A stretch of 64,000 bases of DNA from positions 372,001-436,000 of the forward strand of contig JAZGTH010000121.1 of NCBI GenBank assembly GCA_036877525.1, read 5' to 3'. Of this stretch, positions 1-10,461 are shown piece after piece (position 1 is the first letter of the stretch; each line of letters begins with the position of its first letter). The DNA comes from Chromobotia macracanthus. Taxonomy: Eukaryota > Chordata > Actinopteri > Cypriniformes > Botiidae. Below the pieces are notes generated by a model. It ran no database searches. It worked only from the letters and a program-made list of their open reading frames with translations, and was not told where the DNA came from. The translations under genes were made by a program, and so were the position numbers.

Positions 1-162
1 TGCAGGAAAGAATCTGAACCCAGACATAACTCAGAGTCGTACTCCACAGATCATAACAGATATACATGTACACATTCCTTTGTTATATGGCCGGAAGTGA
101 TTTAAGGGAGGTGAGAATAAATAAGAAATAATGCACCAATGCAGTTCCTGAAACATCAAAAA

Positions 163-449
163 TTTAAGGAATAGTTCACCTAAAATGGAAAATTCTGTCA
201 TTATTAACTTACCCATATGTCATTCTTAAACATAAAATTCTTAAAAATTTAGCAAAATACTAAATGCTTTTTTCCATACAATGAAAGTAAATGGGGACTA
301 GAGGCAGCTGTGGTGAAAATTCACAAACATTGTATGGAACAGAGCATCTTGGCCATCCATGGCATCTGTGACCCAAACCAGGACATGGAATGACAGAAGG
401 GTGAGTAAATGATGATGGAAATTTTATTTTGGGGTCACTACCTCTTTAA
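163..449. mobile_element. TTAA-ended palindromic MITE (cyprinid type)
   Basis: The left end reads TTTAAGGAATAGTTCACCTA and the reverse complement of the right end reads TTTAAAGAGGTAGTGACCCC. Both continue with AAAAT, then a CATCATTTACTCACCC-like block and a GTCATTC block. The element is therefore an imperfect inverted repeat about 287 bp long. From memory this matches a very abundant palindromic family in cyprinid fish whose consensus starts with a GGGATAGTTCACCC-like block. The TTAA at both ends suggests piggyBac-type mobilisation, which is inference. It has no coding capacity. Confidence 0.75.
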
Positions 450-1774
450 AAACATCACGGTCAAAACACATGATTACTGACAACAGTAATTGGGGCTAGA
501 TGGTGGGCTGCCCACTGAAAGGCCTTTGGAAAAAGGAAAGAAAATTAAAAACAGCCGTACAGACAGAACAGGAAGAAAGACAAAATAAACACAGAGACCA
601 GTGATATATATGAGATCTCCTCTGTCTGACATATCAGACAGCAACCTGGAGAAAGAAAAGACTTTAGGTCACGGTGGTTAAAATGCTTGTGAAATTGCTT
701 GGTTTCCAACAGCAGCAAAAAGGAAGTAACTCATTTCTATAATATTACAGCACCTCAACGTTTTGTAGATGAGTGTGTGCACATTTTCCTGGAGTATATC
801 CGTTTCCCCTGCTAAAAGAGAAAGACGCACTGTCCATTAGAAAGAGCTATTGTCCTCCGGGAGACTCTTGCTCAGAATTCCTTCCATGGAAACACATCAT
901 AAATATCTGTAAGTGTTTTCTTTGGCTCTTACACAAGATAATAGTCCGCAGTGTAATCAATGCCCACACTATTGTTTGTTTTTTCTTCATTCATATAAAA
1001 ATGAACCTTTCACTGTGTAATTAACTGAGTTGTACTAATTAGCTAACTATTCAACTGAAGCTGATGCTAACAGAGCCAATAACCTTTAGAAAATTAACAT
1101 GTGTGAGACAAATACTTGAAATGAATGTGGAAACAGGCATAACCGACAAGTTGTAAATAAGGAAGAAATATTTTCATCTAGTATTTTTGAAGCCTGCATT
1201 TGAAGAGAAATGCAATCTAAAATATTTTGTTAAACTTATCCTGTATTAATTTCTATTGGACAAACACATGCTAAGTAGCTTTCATCTTAAATGTTAGATT
1301 AGCGTGTGTTAGATTAGATACAGGTGAGATTACCTGTATAAGGCTGGCCGCAGGGTTTCTCCTCTTCTCAAAGTGCTTCTGTCTATGTTGCTCTTGAACC
1401 TTCAGAGCAAAGCCAGAGCCAAGAATACCCTACACCCACATCCACCCACAGAAAGACACAAATGTCTACAATTACTGAGGTTCAATCCACTGATTTGTGC
1501 TAAGAGAGACTGAGTATGCAGCACGCATTTGTGAGCAGAGAGCTACAGACCACTTGATGAGAGTGAGTCAGCCACATATACTGTATGTTCTCACATCATA
1601 AAAATCATCACAGTCTCTCTGGCTGTGCTAACAAACAGATTTAGTGATTTTAAGTTTTTTCTTAGAGGAACACAAATCAGCCATCTGTCATAAATGAGAC
1701 CTCATAAATAGAAAGAATAAAAGAAGTCTGATGAAGTAACAAAGAAAAGCACTTTTTAGACAGTTTAAAGCTTG

Positions 1775-1851
1775 CTTCATTCACTCATTTGTTAATTCAT
1801 TCACTCGTTCCTTTGTTTGTTCACTCACTCACACATTCATTCACTCATTCC
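1775..1851. repeat. Imperfect tetranucleotide tract (ATTC/CACT)
   Basis: The tract repeats TTCATTCACTCA-like units with interruptions (TTGTTAATTC, TTTGTTTGTT). It is a degenerate microsatellite lying just left of the 47-bp palindrome. Confidence 0.8.
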
Positions 1852-1869
1852 CATCACTGTCCCAATCTG

Positions 1870-1916
1870 CACTGATGCCAGAGGTTTCAGTGGCACTGAA
1901 GCCTCTGGCATCAGTG
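1870..1916. repeat. 47-bp near-perfect palindrome
   Basis: Two 23-nt arms (1870-1892 and 1894-1916) are reverse complements except for one position that would form a G-T pair. A single G at 1893 separates them. The left arm begins CACTGATGCCAGAGG. The DNA could extrude a cruciform, or its RNA could form a long hairpin. No repeat family is recognised. Confidence 0.9.
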
Positions 1917-3450
1917 GGCACAAGTGCTGTATACCAGGTTCTGGTTACTCACAGCAGGCAAAGCAAAGAAAGAGATGCCCAGCAAGGCAAACCCTGCAGA
2001 AAGAAGCCTTCCTGTCCAGGTCTGTGGAGTCTTATCCCCATATCCTATGGTGGTGAGGGTGATCTAAAGAAATGCATGGAAAATGAAGGGTTACTTTTCA
2101 AAACACATAAAAAACACAAGTGTAATATTGCTTATTATACAACAGTTAGTTCTGGTCCTCAAATCTGACTGGACGAGAATAGAAGGATAATCACACATGC
2201 TCTCTCGCGCTCTCTGTCACTCTCTCTCACACATGTTCTGTCTCCTTGTTACTCCAGTAACAAGAAACAACCCGAGCCATTATAATTTTAGTATGACATT
2301 TTTGAATTAGAGGCTTGGATGCCTCTTTTAAACTAGCAACTAACTTTTCTTCACATCATGGCCAAACACAGGGAACAGATCGAATTCTGGCCTGAATGCA
2401 TTCTGAGCTGTCTTTCCCTGTCTGCACCAATTCTTCACCCCAAAGGCCATCGAACAAGATATTCCTCACCAAAAGCCAAGTCAAGCCCCACTTCCATTAA
2501 TCTCTGTCCATTATGCCATACTAAACACCCATAAACACTGAAGCTGAACTAAGCTGTACTCTCAAGTTTCGGCCACACAGACACACAGCGTTTGATCCAT
2601 CTTTCAGCATGAGAAATACTTTGATATTTCTGACATCTCACACTTCTTTCCACACTCATAAGTGAGCGTTTTGGATCCTTGCAGGCAGGGGATACTTAAA
2701 CAAAGCCCTGGCCAAAGAAAATTCAACACATCCAGTAAAAGTGAACGATTTGTCAAATGCAAAGAGCACTGCGGCCTTTCACAGTGCATTGAGGCAAAGC
2801 TCATACACAAAGCCAGATTTCTGTTCATCTGTTTTCCTTCTCTGAAGACTGCCTATCAGCTCAGTACGCTGGCTTGGGCTTAAACCAGTGTAAATACTGT
2901 GTGGCAGCAAAAGACTGGCTGGCTTGTCTACATCTGAGGTCTACAGCAGTAGACAATACCCTCATCTGACCTCACATCTACTGTGTTTACACATCTAAAC
3001 ACCTTTTCTATGCTTGGTGGAGGCAGGACGCTACATGCATTTATTTGGTAAGTCATCTGGTGAGGTAGCATGACCGGTCATGCTGTGTGTACAACAACTA
3101 AACATTGTCAAGACTTATGGTTGTGACTTGTATTACATATTGATTCATTAAATTCTGTGGAATAACGATTACACATTAGGGTTTGCAAGATCGTTCTCAT
3201 TTTAAGTAGTTCACTAACTGGCTACATGATCAGTTTATATTGGTTAGTCTAGGATGTTATTAACTTCAGTTTAACCTATTTACTTGTAGTGTTGGCTTGT
3301 AGTATGAAATTTATTCAGTTATACACCTGCAGGTGAATAACGTTTTTAAGTTGTTTTACCTAAACATTATAACATTGACTATAGAAACACTGCAAAAACT
3401 TTCTTACAACCTAATATAATGCTGTTTTTTGATTTCTTCTGTAGACTTAC

Positions 3451-3576
3451 CGTACCCCACCAAAGAGCATCTGCATAAGTGGCAAACTGTGTGTTAAATT
3501 CTTTCTCCACCAAGTAGACCAGGAATGAAGAGAAGATCAGCACCAGGAAACCAATGTACCAGGCAGTCACAAGCTC
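3451..3576 (-). CDS. kcnq5: KCNQ5-type potassium channel, exon 5 (S5, turret, start of pore helix)
   Basis: The exon is 126 bp on the minus strand, with acceptor TTTCAG and donor GTAAGT, and gives exactly 42 codons in phase 0. It begins ELVTAWYIGF, then VLIFSSFLVYLVEK (S5), a turret EFNTQFATY, and the start of the pore helix ADALWWGT. The Trp in TAWYIGF corresponds to the retigabine-binding Trp of neuronal Kv7 channels (Trp236 in KCNQ2), so the channel should keep that opener site. LIFSSFLVYLVEK is diagnostic of KCNQ5; KCNQ2 has LILASFLVYLAEK and KCNQ4 has LIFASFLVYLAEK. The turret differs from the mammalian KDANKEFSTY but has no gap. The following exon, with the TIGYGDK filter, is not in the 3.4 kb to the left and must lie outside the window. 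Confidence 0.97.
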
Positions 3577-4157
3577 CTGAAAACAAACATCACAACATGA
3601 AGCCAGTTATCATATTTCAAGTCATATTTGCAGAGATTTGAGACATGTCAGGAAAATGTTACGCTTAAGCCTGAGAGGAGATAGATTCAAATAACTCGGC
3701 TATTATATACCACAGCCGGAGACCCTTATTCTCTCCACTAAATGACGGGGAACTGAGAGCCGAGGAAGCGTGTGGCTTGGCTGCAGCCCATGACTGTAGT
3801 TTCAGTCCAAGCTGTGCTGGAGAAATAGGTTGATAGTGGGGTCACATATCCGACTCCACATAAAAACTCACATGCAATGTTATGACCTGAGAAGGGTCTT
3901 CTCTACTTTTACCAATTAAAATTTTAACGTTAAGATGTTTTCCCACTCTAGGATTTCTAATTTGTGATGAGCTTGGATATATAATAATGCCACATTGATA
4001 TTTTGTTGCATAATGCACAGATATTCAAATCTTCTAAAGCGTGGCTATATTTACCCTATTACTTTTTGGGCTTTACAGCGATACCTGTACTGTTCTGCTC
4101 CAATTGCATCAATAAAAACAGCATTCGTCAGTAACATCCCCACATATCCCATCATAC
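3577..4157 (-). other. kcnq5: Intron 4 of kcnq5
   Basis: This is a 581-bp GT-AG intron between exons 4 and 5, with donor GTATGATG and acceptor TTTCAG. It is the shortest intron in the window. I see no repeat or other feature inside it. Confidence 0.93.
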
Positions 4158-4333
4158 CTTGCTGTGAGCGTAGACGACAGATCCCAGCAGTTTCCAGGTA
4201 CCACCTCGCCTGTCCATACGCACCATGCGCAGGATCTGTAAAAAACGCAGACTGCGAAGTGCAGACGTGGCAAAAATATTGCCCTGGCTACCAGCTGAAA
4301 CCACGGCGATGGATGCAATGAGTACAATAATGT
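4158..4333 (-). CDS. kcnq5: KCNQ5-type potassium channel, exon 4 (S3, S4 voltage sensor, S4-S5 linker)
   Basis: The exon is 176 bp on the minus strand, with acceptor TGTTACAG and donor GTATGATG. Two bases complete an Asp codon started in exon 3, and 58 codons follow. S3 reads IIVLIASIAVVSA. After a short loop (GSQGN), S4 reads ALRSLRFLQILRMVRMDRR with the gating arginines spaced every three residues. A Gln sits at the third charge position, a Kv7 hallmark. The S4-S5 linker GGTWKLLGSVVYAHSK follows and is identical, as far as I recall, across neuronal Kv7 channels. IVLIASIAVVSA is the KCNQ5 form, whereas KCNQ4 has IVFVASVAVIAA. The S3-S4 loop GSQGN differs from the KTQGN I recall in mammalian KCNQ5 and looks like KCNQ2. 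Confidence 0.97.
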
Positions 4334-6792
4334 CTGTAACACAGGAGACAGCAATAATTCAGTCACCATTTCTATTGTTTTACCCCCTACAAAACAATAT
4401 ACTGTAAACACTTGATTGTCGCCGAGTTACTGTAGAACTGAATACAGCAGTCAATCACTAAGGATATAGATTCCATATAAAATAAAGCCTGAGATCAACA
4501 ATATGATCCAATATCCTCCCTATTGTGATGCACACTTCCTCAGTGACTGCAACGCTCTTTATCTCACAATATCAGTATCACTTTTCTTGCCATCACACAG
4601 TCCACTGCAATAAGAACCAGGACCACCCACCCACTCCATGAGCATCAGAGGCCTTAAACTCATTTAGATGTTTTAAGAAGCCGCTCTCTAAAAATCATGG
4701 ACAGCAATATTTCAATAATTAGGCCGTTTTGCTTTTCTATTGTGTCTTTCTCCCAGAGATGAGAGACAGATAGAGAAGCCAAGAGAGAACAGAGAAGCCA
4801 CATCCTTACAGAACAGCATATCTAATCCTCCTCCAGCTTCCAACACATCTTAACCAGAGATAATATTGTTCTTTACTCAAATCACCTCCGTCATATTTTC
4901 CTTCTCAATGTTACACTTGAGGTTTGAAAATGTTCTTTTCAGTCAAACATGTCCAAGGTGGCCTCCAAAGACCAAAGTTTTTTTACATTTGAATCTCATG
5001 ACTCTTAAAGGTTGCTACAAGGTGAAGATGGAACATTGAGGATCATGAGCAGATGGGAACGAGCAGATTTATGCCCCTCGTGAACAAAAGCCGAACTAAA
5101 ACGTGGAAATCCAAAATCATAAATGTTGCACCACATCCAACAGAGCAGCTGCACTGTCTGATTTGTTGCTGGCAATTCTCATTCTGACAGTGCTAAGCAC
5201 AATAGAAGGGTAATACTTTTCAGAAGGGTGAAGTAAGGGTGAAAATGTGTATGTTAATCGATTAGAAAAGGGGTGGCTATCAATGAGGTCCAATTCAGCT
5301 CTTTTAGCCAAGCTGATACTCTTCTGTCTGCCTGCATGTTATTTCTTCATTGGAGGTTCTCCAAATCCTGTGGATTGAGACATTGTTTCCCATGTTCAAA
5401 TGTAATGAGGTCACTTCCCTTGTAAGAGGCAGCTGAATGATGTGAAGTTTAAGAAATGTCCACCTGTTTTATTCACATTTACATGTTACACAGCATTTGA
5501 ATAACTTTGAGAGAGCATGAAGTAATGATCACATGGAGTGATACAACTGAATATTTGTGTTACTCAAACATTTATTTGTATGCATTTTATTGCGCATTTA
5601 ACATTTATTTTAATCAAATTATTAGGGGGAATTAAGGAGGTCCATAATACCTGGTTAGAGCTATTAGCATTTCTATTAATTTCAAAGGCTGTTTGCTCAG
5701 CTGGCACATGATGAAAAAACTTTTTTTTAACTTTTCTCATTAAACCACAGACCTTTCTCAAGCCAGTCACCTGACCAGTAAGTGTCATATGACTTATAAG
5801 GCTGATAGCACAAAACATATTGGACCAGACCAAATATATTACAGCTCAAACTAGGTATTGAACAAACAACTAAATAATATAATGAAATATTTACAATTTA
5901 TATAATTCTTACAAAAGGTTTTATTTCATCAGAATACATAGCTACTGAATAGGCTTTAAATAGGCATCACGTGAGAATGCATTTTTGAACCAAATAGTTT
6001 CACTGGGCCAAGCTAACTAGCAAACTTTGACTCCATCATTGGGCTTTTTTCTATTTTTTAAAGTAACCTGAATTTAGTCTAATTCATGAATTAATTACAT
6101 AAATCCTTATGTATTCTTTTATTTTTGGTTAAATTAAATGGTTTAAAATAGTTTAAACATTTTTGGTCTTTACTATTTGCCATGCTCCATATGCTGATCT
6201 GTTGCCAGAAGTCTACATATAGTTTGAAATGAATATGTTTATATTAGCTTCTAGCAGAAGAGGTAATGGATGATGCGCTGTATTATTACATCAGTGTGTT
6301 TCATTAGGGTTCTAAGGTGTATGCTAAGACCTTTGTAACATTTCCAGTGGGACAGTCTGAATAAATGTCTGGAGCAGAGAGAGGAAATTGGGCTCTTTGT
6401 TCTCATAATTCAGAGTTAGTCACTCTGTTGATGGGTCTCTGATGGAGCTCTGTTTCCTAATAAATGGAGATGAGGTTCAGTGCATGACAGACAACACACA
6501 CTGATTGATATTCACATTAAAGACTAAAATTACCCTCATACGACACAACACCACACATCTCTGTAATAAACCTCAGTATGCCTTTCCTCAGGAGGGAATT
6601 AAAAGAGAGCTCATAAAGCTTCCTCTACTTCAGTCATTATGTGTTTGGGTCACTCATCGATCCAGGGCTGAGGTGCTATCATTACACACTGAGCATCTGT
6701 CATCATTGAGCCCACCAGAGCAGATCCATCAACCTGTACAAACACACATATACTCAGCAGCAAGCACACAGATAGAGCAGTTGTCAGCTTAC
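4334..6792 (-). other. kcnq5: Intron 3 of kcnq5
   Basis: This 2459-bp GT-AG intron splits an Asp codon (G in exon 3, AC in exon 4). It is AT-rich single-copy-looking DNA. I found no SINE, MITE or long microsatellite in it. Confidence 0.92.
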
Positions 6793-6919
6793 CGATGACA
6801 CAGAAGGGTTTTCTAGCGAAGCGCAGTCGACCCTGCCATCCCCTGTAGCGACAGCAGCATCCTGCCGACCAGATGCGAATGATGTACTCCAAACCAAACA
6901 CAACGATCATCACAAACTC
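6793..6919 (-). CDS. kcnq5: KCNQ5-type potassium channel, exon 3 (S2 and S2-S3 linker)
   Basis: The exon is 127 bp on the minus strand, with acceptor TGCAG and donor GTAAGC. It encodes 42 full codons plus one G that is completed in the next exon. The peptide begins EFVMIVVFGLEYIIRIW, which is S2 with its conserved acidic residue. It continues through the cysteine-rich, basic S2-S3 linker (SAGCCCRYRGWQGRLRFARK) and ends PFCVI at the start of S3. In the family this linker is cytoplasmic and takes part in PIP2 sensing. IIRIW and GRLRFARK fit KCNQ5; KCNQ4 has IVRVW and GRFRFARK. No stop or frameshift is present. This is the most invariant part of the Kv7 voltage sensor, so assignment to the family is very secure. 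Confidence 0.97.
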
Positions 6920-7754
6920 CTGCACATCACAATAAACACATGCACTACCACATCAGTACAATAACTACACAAAAAAAATCACAGCTCGTCATCGTGTGGT
7001 GCATATACAGTTTATATATTGTGCAAAACATAACAAGAAATTTATAACTAAATTAACTGCAATACTGGAATTAACTAAAATACTGTTTAAATGTTACAAA
7101 AACGTACTTAAATGTTTTAAGTTACTTTAACGCTTGAGAGAAAATGTGAATGTCAATATGCTCATTTAATACATCACTGAAGAAATACAAAAGAAGCTTC
7201 TTGTTGATTACAATCCCTAAATGTAGAATCTAATGCTGTAAATTGTGGTGTAATGCCCAATAAATAATTCACCTCATTGTGTAAATGAACTAAAATTCTG
7301 CAGGGTGAGGGAAAAACAGTATGTAAGCCCCTGATCTTCCCACCCCCCAAAAATTCTCAAAGTATATCTAAAAGATGAGCCTCATTGTAGTCTCTATAGC
7401 CACCCATAAGCAGATTCGTCAAAGGAAGCTGTGGTCTAGTTAACATAATTAACCTCTCAGCTAATCCATCATTGCAACATTCCTGGTCCGTGCTAATTGC
7501 ACTGTTAGATAAACCCCAGCTGAGTTCACCGACAGCTTCACCTGATTAAAACATCTGTCTGCATAAAGAGAACAAAATGCTGATTCTTTCCCCTCACAAA
7601 CTCACCCAATAACCCAACAGCATGTATTTATGCTCACTGATGCTATGTGTGCTTACAATTAGGTGAAGAATGAGGCAATTAATTAAAACTTAAAAGTGAA
7701 AGTGTAACTTTTACAATCCCAGCCTGGTTCTGACTGCTGTTGCTGTGCCATGCT

Positions 7755-7880
7755 CCCAGCTAACAATTTTAGGTTGTAAGAACATTTCCCTACTGTTTTC
7801 ATTAAGTAACAAAAACGTTAAATACAATATTTTGAATGTTCTAGAAACATACGTTCTGAGAACGTTCCCTGTTAGCTGGG
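7755..7880 (+). mobile_element. CCCAGCTAAC foldback element, copy 1 (126 bp)
   Basis: The copy begins CCCAGCTAACAATTTTAGG and ends with CCTGTTAGCTGGG, giving perfect 10-bp terminal inverted repeats. Inside are AACGTTTC-like and GTTCTAGAAAC blocks shared with the six other copies. It is short, non-coding and lies in intron 2. No clear target duplication is visible. The family resembles the hairpin-forming MITEs described in zebrafish (for example Angel), but I could not verify that identity. Confidence 0.8.
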
Positions 7881-8601
7881 CTGGTCAGAATACTCAAAGC
7901 ACTATTTGAATAACACCACAGAGCCACAACATTTACACTTCTGGGGGATCAACCTTTGAATGTCTGACTCTCTATATTAAGGTGGCAAAGGAGAATTTTG
8001 ATCACCTGAATATAATGTGCATCTCAAAGACAACTCTGTTATCATGAAAGGTAATTTCAACTATTGGTGAACAAATAAACATATCACTTTTAACAGGATA
8101 CACTGGGACAGGCTTTTAGCTGTCCTGTCCTGATGCACTGTGACAGCTGAGCTTGGCTTCCTACAGTTTGAAACAACACTATTTGCGTATCCTATTGACT
8201 ATCTGATATTGTATGCTATGCCCCCTACTGCTTTCCCACCATCAGGGAGGCGCCATCCTCTCCTGCTCTCATGTCAGTTCATAGGTGCCTGATGCAAGCA
8301 TCAATAGAGCCCTTTAACTGACACAGGAACACCTTGGCACGCTCTGCCAGGATTCCAGTGGGATGGAGGTATTATATCATTAAAAGCACCATGCTGCTTT
8401 GTGCAGTAACCTGAGAGAATCCCATCAGCCTGCAAGTGCAAAGATGAAACCAGCTTAGCATAACACATGTATCAAATGACCTAATCGGAGCAGTTATCTT
8501 TTAACGCATGTAAGGGCCGATTTGAAGGGATCTTGGAACTCCAGATCAGAGAACACCACTGACATATGATACCTTGTTTTTTTAAACTCACTTAACCCAA
8601 T

Positions 8602-8949
8602 CCCAGCTAATAATTTTAAATTGTAAGAGCGCTTCCTTAATGTTTCAATTAAGTATATTAAAATAAAAATTTGAAAGTTGGGAACATTCAAAATACCTAG
8701 TTTTTTAGACGTTCTATTAACGTTTTTGCTTGGTTATAAGAATGTTACTCAAATTTTGTTTTGTACAAATTTTTAGTTCTGTAACATTTTTAAAACATAC
8801 CACCAACAGGTTAAGAATAACAAATATATGTGTATATATGATATATAACATTAAAAAGGTTCTACAAATGTTACAGCAAGAACGTTTGGATAACTTTGAA
8901 AGAACTTTAATGTTAGCCAATGTTTTAAGAACATTCCATGTTAGCTGGA
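8602..8949 (+). mobile_element. CCCAGCTAAC foldback element, copy 2 (about 348 bp)
   Basis: This copy starts CCCAGCTAATAATTTTAAA and ends CATGTTAGCTGG. It is one of the longer forms, with a middle section containing GTTCTATTAACGTT, TTGCTTGGTTATAAG and an AT-rich stretch near 8820-8850. It has the same orientation as copy 1, which lies about 720 bp away. The overlapping open frames on both strands reflect the repeat and have no known product. Confidence 0.78.
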
Positions 8950-9198
8950 AAGTTGCATTGAGGTTCAGTCAGTTTTACATAGGGCTGGAACAACTATTCA
9001 CATTAGTAGTTGATGGGTCAGTTTTTACCATATATAACTGACCTGCAATCTGCCATGCAGCATGTGTTTTTTGTTATTTCTGGAATGATAGAGATTAAAT
9101 GCACTAATCGATTGTCTAGCGATGTGCATGAGAAATAAATGTGTGACCCATGACTAGTCGGCACAGGCTAATGCAGGTTGTGTGCTTGTGCGTCTCAC

Positions 9199-9289
9199 CA
9201 GTATGAAGAGACAGTGATTGGAGAGTTCCATATGAGCAGGAATGGTGGAGAACACAGATAGAACCAGACAGCCAAACACCAAGGTGAAC
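9199..9289 (-). CDS. kcnq5: KCNQ5-type potassium channel, exon 2 (S1 and S1-S2 loop)
   Basis: This is an internal coding exon of a Kv7 voltage-gated potassium channel, a plasma-membrane subunit that forms tetramers carrying slow, non-inactivating M-type current. Read on the minus strand, the 91-bp exon follows a TTGGCAG acceptor and ends at a GTGAGAC donor. One leading G completes a codon from exon 1. Thirty codons follow, including FGCLVLSVFSTIP, the outer part of S1, and then the extracellular S1-S2 loop ending CLFIL. From memory of the family, Kv7 exon 2 is 91 bp with the same phase. FGCL and VFSTIP match KCNQ5 better than KCNQ2 or KCNQ4, which have SCL at that point. The loop (AHMELSNH) differs most from the mammalian protein, as expected for this variable segment. 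Frame, length and splice sites agree with the next three exons. Confidence 0.95.
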
Positions 9290-10294
9290 CTGCCAATAAA
9301 CAAACAAAAGCAACAATAACACATTTGTTTCATTTAGACTGTGTTGTACAGCTGGAGTAACTGTATCCTGTCACTTCACCTGCAGGGACCTACGAGCTGA
9401 AACTAAAGTTTCTTTGTTCTGATTTTAAAACACCCTGACAAATTCTTAGGATGGACCCCATTAGAGGTATCTTGAGAATCAAAGAGCTTTCAGAGTTCCA
9501 TTAGATCCCAATCAAAGCTGGTGGTGCTTTTATACAGCTCTCTTAGCTACTAGCCAATAAACATAATAGCTGGTACTTCATGTCCATGAGAACCTGAAGG
9601 CCATCTTCACAAGCAAAGCATCACTTACATCATTAAAACTGCTGAGCTTCACTAATAATGGATGTGTGTCTGATTACACTGTCTCACTGCCTGCTACTGT
9701 CTATTCACAGGCTGAGGGAACATGCATAATTCCCTCATCATTTAGAGTCTCTTACTGCTCCTCTATATCCTGTCTTTGTCTTTCCCTTCTGTTTTAACTC
9801 TGTATATAAAGGCCATTAGGACAATTGGTCTGAGATGGTGAAAAGGTGGTGAGGTCATTTTCAAAAACAGATGCAGTTGCGTGAGGCGTACAGCTGTCTG
9901 CGGTTGACTGAATGAACTATTCATGAATGAACATCATGTTTAACACACTGTCTTCCAGCGACTGATGTTTTTATTGTATCATATCTGGGAGTCTTGTCTT
10001 GTGCACTGAACCCTTTCTTCTTTATTTCACTTTTCATTTCATTCATCTATCGTCTATACTTCTCAACTGGGGTCGCAAGTCCTTTATTCAGTATTTGACG
10101 TGTAGCAGGTTGTTGCTACCCTCACACATATAACGCAATACTTCCAAAGCCTGAGAAATAAGGCACACAAAAGTGGGTTAAAAAAAAGGGTAAAAAAAAT
10201 ACAAGACGCATCTGCTGGATATTTTCACATTTCATCACACAATCCCATTTGACTTTGATCAGACCTAACAACAGCTGTTTTTCATTCTTTACTT
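9290..10294. other. Intronic stretch without recognised features
   Basis: This is AT-rich intron 1 sequence next to exon 2. I see no repeat family, no exon and no notable inverted repeat. Confidence 0.7.
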
Positions 10295-10461
10295 AACATT
10301 TACATTTATGCATTTGGCAGATGCTTTTATCCAAAGCGACTTACGGTGCATTGAAGTTATGCATTTTCTTAGTACATGTACTCCCTGGGACTCGACCCCA
10401 CAACCTGGCAAGAGGTTGTGGGTTCGAGGTCCTGTAGCTCTTTACCACCGAGCTACAGGAA
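10295..10461 (-). mobile_element. tRNA-derived SINE with rearranged head
   Basis: Plus-strand order is the tail (ACATTTACATTTATGCATTT, GGCAGATGCTTTTATCC, AAAGCGACTTAC) and then a tRNA-like head, so the element runs on the minus strand. On that strand the head starts TCCTGTAGCTCGGTGGTA (A-box-like) and ends GGTCGAGTCCCAGGG (B-box-like). Between them is an unusual inverted stretch that makes two adjacent hairpins: 10391-10428, and 10431-10459 with a perfect 10-bp stem. The tail is widespread in teleosts. The two open frames over it are repeat shadows. Confidence 0.8.

Larger units (their letters stand above)
1..3450 (-). other. kcnq5: Partial intron 5 of kcnq5
   Basis: This stretch follows the GTAAGT donor of exon 5 in the direction of transcription. 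No KCNQ pore or filter exon is recognisable here, so the intron continues past the left edge. It holds a TTAA-ended palindromic MITE (163-449), an imperfect ATTC/CACT tetranucleotide tract (1775-1851), a 47-bp near-perfect palindrome (1870-1916) and a CT-rich run near 2200-2230. The remaining open frames are short and show no recognisable product. Confidence 0.85.
6920..9198 (-). other. kcnq5: Intron 2 of kcnq5
   Basis: This is a 2279-bp GT-AG intron in phase 0. It contains two copies of the CCCAGCTAAC-ended foldback family in the same orientation (7755-7880 and 8602-8949). The stretch between 7390 and 7560 is free of repeats. The open frames around 8494-9041 come from the repeat copy and are not genes. 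Confidence 0.92.

Noticed and set aside
3379..3450. Open frame continuing past exon 5 (VSLQKKSKNSI...)
   Set aside because: The pore helix sequence breaks off exactly at a GTAAGT donor, so the rest is intron read-through and not a truncated channel.
4225..4407. Plus-strand open frame over exon 4
   Set aside because: It is the antisense shadow of the S3-S4 exon of kcnq5.
6505..6798. 97-codon plus-strand open frame ending in exon 3
   Set aside because: It is mostly intron with a few antisense codons of exon 3 and has no recognisable product.
3451..9289. Assignment to KCNQ2, KCNQ3 or KCNQ4 instead of KCNQ5
   Set aside because: IIRIW, GRLRFARK, IVLIASIAVVSA and LIFSSFLVYLVEK match KCNQ5. KCNQ3 would have a longer turret, and KCNQ4 and KCNQ2 have other residues at these places.
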